From assembly GCA_017964745.1 (NCBI GenBank), contig JAGCRJ010000052.1, positions 1 through 8,036 on the forward strand: a stretch of 8,036 nt of DNA, given 5' to 3'. The stretch comes from Lachnospiraceae bacterium. Lineage in GTDB: Bacteria > Bacillota > Clostridia > Lachnospirales > Lachnospiraceae. Under the pieces are notes generated by a model. The model made no database searches. It saw only the letters and a program-made list of their open reading frames with translations, and was not told where the DNA came from. Both the position numbers and the translations under genes were made by a program. Positions within the stretch are counted from its first letter, which is position 1; each line of letters begins with the position of its first letter. Positions 1 to 4,795 of this stretch are shown one piece after another.

Positions 1-1
1 C

Positions 2-268
2 TGCCGTTTTATCTGTCCTCTCGGTGCCATATACGGGCTCTTCAACAGGATAGCCCTGATCCGTATAAAGTTTGACAAGGATACTTGTGTAGATTGCGGA
101 ACCTGTAAGAAGGCATGTCCCATGCGGCTCGATCCGGTAAAGGAATGCAACCACGCAGACTGCATCCGCTGCGGAAAGTGCATGGAGGACTGCCCGGCAA
201 AGGCTCTTTCCTTTACTCCGGATCTTAAGCGTAGCGCTCAGAAAAGTTATCAATCACAAAAAGACTAA
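2..268 (+). CDS. 4Fe-4S binding protein, NapH/FixG-like, 3' fragment
   Basis: This is the C-terminal 88 residues of a gene that begins before the window. The fragment opens with C-R-F-I-C-P-L-G-A-I-Y-G, the CxxxCP signature found near the last membrane helix of NapH/NosR/FixG-type membrane iron-sulfur proteins (Fer4_5 type). Two ferredoxin clusters follow: C29-x2-C32-x2-C35-x3-C39-P and C54-x2-C57-x2-C60-x3-C64-P. The bases and spacing are ideal for two [4Fe-4S] centres. An extra Cys (C49) lies between them. The tail is short, polar and Lys/Gln rich. Such proteins pass electrons at the cytoplasmic membrane, but the partner cannot be told from this fragment. The stop codon lies 14 bases before a terminator shared with the converging queT gene. 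Family assignment is firm at the level of ferredoxin-domain membrane protein and weak below that. Confidence 0.85.
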   Translation, partial: CRFICPLGAIYGLFNRIALIRIKFDKDTCVDCGTCKKACPMRLDPVKECNHADCIRCGKCMEDCPAKALSFTPDLKRSAQKSYQSQKD

Positions 269-282
269 TGTTCACAACCTGA

Positions 283-311
283 AAAAACCGTTACTTAACG
301 TAACGGTTTTT
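283..311. terminator. Bidirectional intrinsic terminator between converging genes
   Basis: A perfect 12-bp inverted repeat (AAAAACCGTTAC / GTAACGGTTTTT) with a 5-base loop (295-299). The A run on one side and the T run on the other let it act in both directions. It sits between the stop of the ferredoxin-type gene (268) and the end of queT (331), so one element probably ends both transcripts. Confidence 0.88.
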
Positions 312-330
312 CTGTACGGTCATATTGTGT

Positions 331-855
331 TTATCCGAATATCTGCTTTCTTCTCGGATACAGGGCACTGTAAAGTACCAGGCCGATCACGCCGCAGCTT
401 AAGATCTCGCCGATGCCTACAGTGAGCATGAAAAAGGGAATGGTTCCTTCGTAGCCGTATACATATGCAAGGACGAAGGGAACGATCAGCGTGTTTGCAA
501 GGATGGGAGGAATGGGTGTGAGTATTGCTGAAGCTTTACCCTGCTTGAAAGCCCATTCTCCGTCTTTCTTTTTGTGTGTGAGCAGGTAAGTTCCGACTGC
601 GCCGATAAGTGTTGCCAGCGACCCGAAGATGACATCAAGAGGCATGCATCCGGTAAGGATATTGCTGATAATGCATCCTATGAAAAGTCCGGGAATGGCA
701 GCAGGCGTAAAAGCCGGAAGGATGGTCAGGGCTTCTGAGAATCTGACCTGGATGACACCGCTTGCAAGGTTCAGGGAACCCGCCAGAACGGTAAGGACGG
801 TGTACAGAGCCGCGATGATCGCGCCCTGCGTAAGATAAAGTACTTTTTTGTTCAT
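331..855 (-). CDS. queT: QueT family queuosine-precursor transporter
   Basis: This 174-residue integral membrane protein matches the QueT family (small S-component-like transporters, about 160-175 residues) in length and layout. The start MNKKVLYLTQGAIIAALYTV, followed by an N-terminal helix ending in the SGVIQVRFSEAL motif, is typical: the VRFSEALT stretch sits at residues 37-44. Further hydrophobic segments cover roughly residues 45-70, 74-93, 110-133 and 140-165, with a short charged cytoplasmic loop KKKDGE near residue 95. QueT proteins are thought to import a queuosine precursor such as preQ1 as the substrate-binding subunit of an ECF-type transporter; the energising ATPases would be encoded elsewhere. 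The ATG is preceded by GAGG (865-868) with a 9-base spacer. A candidate preQ1 riboswitch covers that site and independently supports the substrate. The gene is monocistronic here. Confidence 0.88.
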   Translation of the reverse strand: MNKKVLYLTQGAIIAALYTVLTVLAGSLNLASGVIQVRFSEALTILPAFTPAAIPGLFIGCIISNILTGCMPLDVIFGSLATLIGAVGTYLLTHKKKDGEWAFKQGKASAILTPIPPILANTLIVPFVLAYVYGYEGTIPFFMLTVGIGEILSCGVIGLVLYSALYPRRKQIFG

Positions 856-864
856 TTTTCTTTT

Positions 865-905
865 CCTCTAGTTTTGTTTTTAGTCAGGAAGGTTTCGAAC
901 TGACT
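865..905 (-). promoter_or_regulatory. PreQ1 class I (preQ1-I) riboswitch, translational type
   Basis: Read on the minus strand, AGTCAG (905-900) pairs with CTGACT (887-882) to make P1. The loop TTCGAAACCTTC lies between, and its last C (888) sits exactly where the preQ1-pairing cytosine lies next to P1 in known preQ1-I aptamers. After P1 comes the A-rich tail TAAAAACAAAACTAGAGG, very like the family tail (AACAAAACAAGG). The terminal GAGG (868-865) can pair with CCTT of the loop (892-889) to form the pseudoknot. That GAGG is also the queT Shine-Dalgarno, so ligand binding should hide it and reduce translation. The pairing is visible in the sequence; the class assignment rests on memory of the family, and the exact P2 pairs are inferred. 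Confidence 0.8.
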
Positions 906-935
906 TTGGTCTGCTCTTGTAATAAATGGTATAAT
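906..935 (+). promoter_or_regulatory. Promoter for the Mur ligase gene, extended -10
   Basis: A perfect TATAAT (930-935) is preceded by TGG, giving an extended -10 (TGnTATAAT). TTGGTC (906-911) is an acceptable -35 with an 18-base spacer. The start would be near 942, leaving a leader of about 120 bases before the ATG at 1065. Its -10 uses the same bases as the queT -10 on the other strand. Confidence 0.62.
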
Positions 936-959
936 ATATTTATTAAAGAGCACTAACAG
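931..959 (-). promoter_or_regulatory. Probable queT promoter
   Basis: On the minus strand a -10-like TATTAT (936-931, 5 of 6 consensus bases) would place the start near 924, about 20 bases before the riboswitch stem. The -35 region is poor: CTGTTA at 959-954 with a 17-base spacer. The -10 is reasonable, the -35 weak. Confidence 0.45.
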
Positions 960-1042
960 CGATAATATCTTAAAAATCGCTTTATGTCTACCGTTTTTTA
1001 CTTTTCCGCATAAGTATCGTTATCGGATCGGGATCTATGCGG
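958..1042 (+). repeat. Structured 5' leader with two inverted repeats
   Basis: The predicted leader of the Mur ligase mRNA contains two stems. The first is AGCGAT (958-963) with ATCGCT (976-981) around a 12-base loop. The second is CCGCATA (1006-1012) with TATGCGG (1036-1042) around a 23-base interior that holds repeated ATCG/GATC words. The second stem ends 9 bases before the ribosome binding site AAGGAG (1052-1057). I do not recognise a known riboswitch class. It may be a cis-regulatory leader or incidental structure. Confidence 0.4.
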
Positions 1043-1064
1043 AATATATCTAAGGAGCATTGAG

Positions 1065-2348
1065 ATGAACATTTATATATCCGGAATATCGGGAACCGGC
1101 CTGGGACCTCTTGCACTTATGGCGCTTGATGCGGGCATTCATGTGACGGGATCGGACAGGGCCGAGGGCGCGATAACCGGAGAACTCCGCAGGAACGGGA
1201 TAGATTTCTATATCGGTGATCAGGACGGAAAGTATCTTCAGGAGAAGTTTGACGGGGAGGGTATAGACTGGCTGGTCTACACCTCCGCGCTTCCGGAGGA
1301 TCATCCGGAGCTGAAGCTGGCCGGAAAGCTGGGTATCAAATGCACCAAGCGTGATGAACTCACGGCTCATCTGGTCGACAAACTGGGACTTGAAATGATC
1401 GCGGTCGCGGGCACACACGGCAAGACCACCACGGTCAGCATGCTCACCTGGGCAGCGCTCAGACTGGGACTTCCCGCCGCATACCTTGTCGGAACCACGA
1501 TCAATTTTGCACCTTCGGGTTCATACAAAAGGGGAGACAGATTCTTCCTTTACGAAGCTGATGAATACGACAGGAATTTCCTGAATTATCATCCTGCCTT
1601 AAGTGTGATCACTTTTGTTTCGTACGATCATCAGGATATCTATCCTACGGAAGATGATTATAGAGCTGCTTTTGAGCAGTTTGAAGCCCAGAGCGACCGG
1701 GTGATATTTGCGGAGCCCGGTGCGGCACCTCGCGATATGTCCTTCCTTGAAGGTAAAGATACCGAGATCATAGAAGATATCGATCCCCGTTTTACGCTTT
1801 CGGGTAAAGTCAAAAGGCGTGATGCAACTGCGGCGCTGCACGCACTTAAGAAGATATGTGATGCATCCGATGAAGAGCTTATAGATATTCTGAATGCTTT
1901 TCCGGGAGTGGGACGCCGTTTTGAAAAACTGACCGACGGAATTTATACGGACTACGCTCATCATCCCGAAGAGATCGAGGCAACTGTCGAGATTGCTTCC
2001 GAGGAAGCTTCGGCTCTGGGGAAGAAGGGTGTTGCGGTGATCTACCAGCCTCATCAGAATGCCAGACAGCATAAGGTGAAGGCCGGATATAAGAATGCTT
2101 TTCTGAAGGCGGATAAGATATACTGGCTTCCCACCTATCTGGTTCGTGAGGATCCCGGTCTGTCCGTTCTTTCGCCCGAAGAACTTATCTCCGAGCTTTC
2201 AAACAGCGATATAGCCGAAGCGGCCGTACAGGATGACAGGCTCATTGACGAGATCCGGAAGTGCCTGAAAGAAGATCTCCTGGTTGTGCTTATGAGCGCG
2301 GGACCTGCGGACAAGTGGCTCAGGGACGTGGTTAAAGAAAATTTCTGA
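1065..2348 (+). CDS. murC: MurC-type Mur ligase (UDP-N-acetylmuramate--L-alanine ligase)
   Basis: This 427-residue Mur ligase is cytoplasmic and would couple ATP hydrolysis to adding L-Ala to UDP-MurNAc. The N-terminal Rossmann domain begins with IYISGISGTGLGPLA and carries GSD at residues 29-31. The ATP loop is G116-T-H-G-K120-T-T-T. The metal and substrate region has E164-A-D-E-Y-D-R170 and D188-H-Q-D191. The junction to the C-terminal domain has G281-V-G-R-R-F-E287 and D296-Y-A-H-H-P301, both MurC/Mpl hallmarks, followed by YQPHQNAR. EADEYDRxF and the GVGRRFE motif suit MurC better than MurD, E or F. It is shorter than usual MurC (about 450-480 residues), and its C-terminal MSAGPADKW replaces the common GAGD-type motif. 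It may therefore be a paralogue rather than the essential enzyme, or an Mpl-like recycling ligase. AAGGAG lies 7 bases before the ATG. Confidence 0.8.
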   Translation: MNIYISGISGTGLGPLALMALDAGIHVTGSDRAEGAITGELRRNGIDFYIGDQDGKYLQEKFDGEGIDWLVYTSALPEDHPELKLAGKLGIKCTKRDELTAHLVDKLGLEMIAVAGTHGKTTTVSMLTWAALRLGLPAAYLVGTTINFAPSGSYKRGDRFFLYEADEYDRNFLNYHPALSVITFVSYDHQDIYPTEDDYRAAFEQFEAQSDRVIFAEPGAAPRDMSFLEGKDTEIIEDIDPRFTLSGKVKRRDATAALHALKKICDASDEELIDILNAFPGVGRRFEKLTDGIYTDYAHHPEEIEATVEIASEEASALGKKGVAVIYQPHQNARQHKVKAGYKNAFLKADKIYWLPTYLVREDPGLSVLSPEELISELSNSDIAEAAVQDDRLIDEIRKCLKEDLLVVLMSAGPADKWLRDVVKENF

Positions 2349-2390
2349 AAAACCTGAACCGCTTCATGAAAAAATAAACAAGAGGAAGAT

Positions 2391-2453
2391 ATGTTGATAA
2401 CTGAAATTGCCGGAGATGTGAATAAAATGCGGTATCTGCTTCAGATCAAATAG
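2391..2453 (+). CDS. Possible 20-residue small ORF
   Basis: ATG at 2391 follows a purine-rich AAGAGGAAG site (2380-2388) and is read for 20 codons (MLITEIAGDVNKMRYLLQIK) to TAG. It starts 42 bases after the Mur ligase stop and ends exactly where the DnaA-box cluster begins. I recognise no family. It could be a translated small peptide, the remnant of a lost gene, or chance. The only support is the ribosome binding site and the position. Confidence 0.2.
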   Translation: MLITEIAGDVNKMRYLLQIK

Positions 2454-2588
2454 TTTTCCACCATATCCACGGATATTCAATTCAGCTAAAATGAAGATAC
2501 CGTGGATTATTTAATTATCCTGTGGATAAAAAAATATCGGGTTTATGCACATCTAACATGTGTTATCCACAAATACACTTTATCCACT
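2454..2588. promoter_or_regulatory. Cluster of DnaA boxes upstream of the primosome operon
   Basis: At least seven matches to the DnaA box TTATNCACA lie within 135 bases. Exact matches are TGTGGATAA at 2521-2529 (minus orientation), TTATGCACA at 2543-2551 and TTATCCACA at 2563-2571. TTATCCACT at 2580-2588 has one mismatch. Two-mismatch boxes are TTTTCCACC (2454-2462), ATATCCACG (2463-2471) and CGTGGATTA (2501-2509, minus). An A/T-rich stretch (about 2506-2535) lies inside. The boxes end roughly 60 bases before the promoter of the DnaD-like gene. The boxes are plainly present. Whether they regulate that promoter or form part of a replication origin is inference; no dnaA, dnaN or rpmH is in the window. 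Confidence 0.78.
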
Positions 2589-2605
2589 TTTTTTACCGCA
2601 TTTTT

Positions 2606-2644
2606 GGGCTGTCCCGCAGCCCGGGACAAATCGTCATTTTGTCC
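2606..2644 (+). repeat. Three overlapping, mutually exclusive inverted repeats
   Basis: Stem A is GGGCTG (2606-2611) with CAGCCC (2617-2622). Stem B is GTCCCG (2611-2616) with CGGGAC (2622-2627). Stem C is GGACAAA (2624-2630) with TTTGTCC (2638-2644). All arms are perfect. Adjacent stems share bases, so A and B cannot form together, nor B and C, while A and C can. The element lies between the DnaA boxes and the promoter. No T run fits a terminator. Confidence 0.55.
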
Positions 2645-2646
2645 AA

Positions 2647-2675
2647 TTTAAATCGCCCCGGGTATGTGCTATAAA
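2647..2675 (+). promoter_or_regulatory. Promoter for the dnaD-like/loader/prs operon
   Basis: TGCTATAAA (2667-2675) is an extended -10 with TATAAA at 2670-2675. TTTAAA (2647-2652) is a partial -35 with a 17-base spacer. Transcription would begin near 2682, which rules out translation from the upstream ATG at 2560 and supports the TTG start at 2725. Confidence 0.5.
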
Positions 2676-2679
2676 TAGT

Positions 2680-2709
2680 ATCGCCGCTCTTTCGAAATCT
2701 CGCGGCGAT
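2680..2709 (+). repeat. Hairpin at the predicted mRNA 5' end, beside the ribosome binding site
   Basis: ATCGCCGC (2680-2687) pairs perfectly with GCGGCGAT (2702-2709) around a 14-base loop that itself contains the palindrome TTTCGAAA. The stem lies at the predicted transcript start and ends one base before the G-rich ribosome binding site (2711-2715). It could stabilise the mRNA 5' end or limit initiation at the TTG codon. Confidence 0.5.
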
Positions 2710-2724
2710 CGGGGGTCATATCTC

Positions 2725-3813
2725 TTGGGTGCTTTAACAATCTATCAGGACAGCTACATCAACGCGACGATCCTTTCCAACAGGTTCATCGACTATTACA
2801 TGACGGATGCAAACGATGCGCAGCTCAAGGTATATCTTTACCTTGTACGCATGATGAATGCACATCTCGAGACATCCGTGGGTGATATAGCTGACAGATT
2901 TAATTATACCGAGAAGGATGTTCTCAGGGCGCTTAAATACTGGAAGGACAAGGAGCTACTGGACCTTGATCTCGACGAGAACGGATCGGTCACAGGTGTT
3001 CATCTCAAGAACATCTGCCAGCTTGAAAAGATGGGACCCACCGTTGAGTCGACACATATGCCTCAGCCTGTTGCAGCCCCTCAGAGCGCAGCTCCCGTGG
3101 AAGGCGTCATACCCATCAAGCCTTCATATTCCGCATCACAGGTCAAGGCTTTCAAGGCATCGCATGAAAGTCCCGAAAGCGGCATAGATATTTTCTATCT
3201 TGCGGAAGTTTACAGAAAGAAGCCGCTCTCTCCTTCGGATATAAGCACCATTATCTATATCTGCGAGGAACTCGGTTTTTCGGATGAGATGTTCGATCAT
3301 CTGCTCCAGTACTGTACGGAAAGGAATAAATCCGATTTCCGCTATATCGAAAAGGTTGCCATCAGCTGGAAGGAAGCGGGCGTCACCACTCCCGAAGAGG
3401 CGGATAACCTTCCCGGAAAGTACGACAGAAAAGTATATGAGATCATGAGACAGCTCGGAAAGACCGGAAACACACCGACCAAGACCGAAGTCTCTTACAT
3501 AAACAGATGGGTATGCGAATACGGTTTCGCCGATGATATAATCCTCGAGGCATGCGAAAGAACCGTACTCGCAACGGAGAAGAACCGCTTCCAGTATGCG
3601 GACAGCATCCTTAAGAACTGGAAGGAAAAGGGCGTCGGCAAGATCAGCGATGTACAGGATCTGGACAGACAGCATGAGAAGAAGTCTTCGGCGAAGACTT
3701 CTTCCGGAGACAGATCCGCAGCAGGTGTGAATTCATCGAACGGCTTCAACAGATTCTCCCAGAGAGGGGATATCGATTTTGACGAGCTTGAGAAGAAGAT
3801 AGTAAAGAACTGA
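2725..3813 (+). CDS. DnaD-domain primosome protein
   Basis: This 362-residue protein belongs to the DnaD/DnaB2 family, which helps load the replicative helicase in Firmicutes. I chose the TTG at 2725 because the family's usual N-terminus (MGxLTIYQD...) starts there, GGGGG (2711-2715) lies 9 bases upstream, and the promoter lies downstream of the ATG at 2560. Residues 1-95 form a winged-helix-like region (ANDAQLKVYLYLVRMM, then NYTEKDVLRALKYWK). After a Pro/Ala-rich linker come two DnaD C-terminal (DDBH2) domains, about 157-225 and 245-310. Each ends in the family YxxxIxxxW-type motif: Y207-V211-W215 and Y291-I295-W299. A charged, low-complexity tail follows. The loader gene starts 10 bases after the stop, as expected if the two proteins act together. 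Function is inferred from family and context. Confidence 0.87.
   Translation: MGALTIYQDSYINATILSNRFIDYYMTDANDAQLKVYLYLVRMMNAHLETSVGDIADRFNYTEKDVLRALKYWKDKELLDLDLDENGSVTGVHLKNICQLEKMGPTVESTHMPQPVAAPQSAAPVEGVIPIKPSYSASQVKAFKASHESPESGIDIFYLAEVYRKKPLSPSDISTIIYICEELGFSDEMFDHLLQYCTERNKSDFRYIEKVAISWKEAGVTTPEEADNLPGKYDRKVYEIMRQLGKTGNTPTKTEVSYINRWVCEYGFADDIILEACERTVLATEKNRFQYADSILKNWKEKGVGKISDVQDLDRQHEKKSSAKTSSGDRSAAGVNSSNGFNRFSQRGDIDFDELEKKIVKN
3678..3704 (+). repeat. Perfect 12-bp inverted repeat inside the coding sequence
   Basis: GAAGAAGTCTTC (3678-3689) and GAAGACTTCTTC (3693-3704) are exact reverse complements around a GGC triloop. The repeat encodes part of the low-complexity K-K-S-S-A-K-T-S-S linker of the DnaD-like protein. 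It would make a very stable RNA hairpin about 110 bases before the gene's stop. No T run follows. Confidence 0.7.
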
Positions 3814-3823
3814 CGGAGTATTT

Positions 3824-4783
3824 ATGGGACTTGGGAATTCTTCCTTTGATAAACTGAATGCCGAATACGGCGAGATCAGGAGAGAGAACGAAAGACTCTT
3901 TGATGAGAGACTTGAGAAGGTCTATACATCGTTTCCCGAACTCAGGAAATACGACGAAGAACTGACGATGGCTGAGCTGGATCTTGCTTTTGCGAAAGTC
4001 AGGGGAACGGATCCTTCATCTCTACAGGCAAAGCGCGACGAGCTTTCCGAAAAAAGGAAAAAGCTCATCTCCGATAACGGAATAGACCCGGGCTATCGTG
4101 AAAGGATCTATACCTGTCCCAAATGCCGTGATACCGGCTTTATCGAAAGGGAGGACGGTCCCGCCGAAAAATGCGGATGCTTTAAAAAGAGGGAATCCGA
4201 GATCCTGCTTGAAGAATCCGGCATGGCGGGCATCCTTGAAAAGAATAATTTCTCCGTAATGCGTACGGATATGATGGATGAGGAAACAAAGGCCCATTTC
4301 CTCAAAGCGGCCGATATCTGCAGGAGTTTCATAGCTTCCTTTGATACGGACTATCGAAATATCCTGTTTTGTGGTACAGTAGGTACCGGCAAATCATTTC
4401 TTTCGGCTTGCATTGCGTCGGAACTTCTGGCATCATATCACAGTGTTGTCTATATGAGCGCCAAGACACTTTTCGACAATCTCGCCGAAGCGCAGTTTGC
4501 CAAAGGGGATGCGGCCGGCGCCGCAGCAATACGGGATCGTATCTATTCGTGTGATCTTCTGATAATCGACGATCTCGGCACAGAGATGACTAATTCTTTT
4601 GTGGGGACAGAGCTTTTTACTATTATCAATGAGAGGTTCAATGCGAGGAAGTCTGTGATCATATCCACCAACCTCGAGCTGCCTCTTTTGAGGGACCGAT
4701 ATTCCGACAGGATATTCTCAAGGATAACCGGATCCTATGATGTGTTAAAAATGTGCGGACCCGATCTCAGATCCGCGATTTAA
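3824..4783 (+). CDS. DnaC/DnaI-like replicative helicase loader (AAA+ ATPase)
   Basis: This 319-residue protein has the two-part plan of Firmicute DnaI/DnaC loaders. The N-terminal half is helical and charged, then carries a likely zinc site C98-x2-C101 ... C117-x-C119. The AAA+ half has Walker A G184-T-V-G-T-G-K190-S191, Walker B L-L-I-I-D249-D250-L-G, sensor 1 as S-T-N in IISTNLEL, and an Arg-finger-like DRIFSRI near the end. Such proteins hold the DnaB-type helicase and deliver it to DNA with DnaD and DnaB. GGAG lies 5 bases before the ATG, and only 10 bases separate it from the upstream gene. Length is typical (about 310-330 residues). IstB-type transposition helpers share the ATPase fold, but there is no transposase here and the Cys cluster argues for a loader. 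Confidence 0.88.
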   Translation: MGLGNSSFDKLNAEYGEIRRENERLFDERLEKVYTSFPELRKYDEELTMAELDLAFAKVRGTDPSSLQAKRDELSEKRKKLISDNGIDPGYRERIYTCPKCRDTGFIEREDGPAEKCGCFKKRESEILLEESGMAGILEKNNFSVMRTDMMDEETKAHFLKAADICRSFIASFDTDYRNILFCGTVGTGKSFLSACIASELLASYHSVVYMSAKTLFDNLAEAQFAKGDAAGAAAIRDRIYSCDLLIIDDLGTEMTNSFVGTELFTIINERFNARKSVIISTNLELPLLRDRYSDRIFSRITGSYDVLKMCGPDLRSAI

Positions 4784-4795
4784 CAGGAGATAAAA

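Noticed and set aside
1599..2072. Minus-strand open frame of 157 codons inside the Mur ligase gene
   Set aside because: It is antisense to conserved Mur ligase motifs, and the translated protein shows no known pattern.
2454..2588. Firm call of the chromosomal origin oriC
   Set aside because: The boxes are convincing, but dnaA, dnaN, rpmH and parAB-type neighbours are absent and skew cannot be judged from this window.
2560..2724. Upstream extension of the DnaD-like gene to an ATG at 2560
   Set aside because: The added 55 residues are unlike the family, the stretch overlaps a DnaA box, overlapping hairpins and the likely promoter, and no ribosome binding site precedes the ATG.
3136..3675. Long minus-strand open frame (179 codons) inside the DnaD-like gene
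   Set aside because: It is antisense to a clear family gene, and its protein has no recognisable motif. It reflects codon bias of the plus-strand gene.
3824..4783. IstB-type transposition helper ATPase
   Set aside because: The Cys cluster, the length and the DnaD partner fit a helicase loader; there is no transposase or insertion-sequence end nearby.
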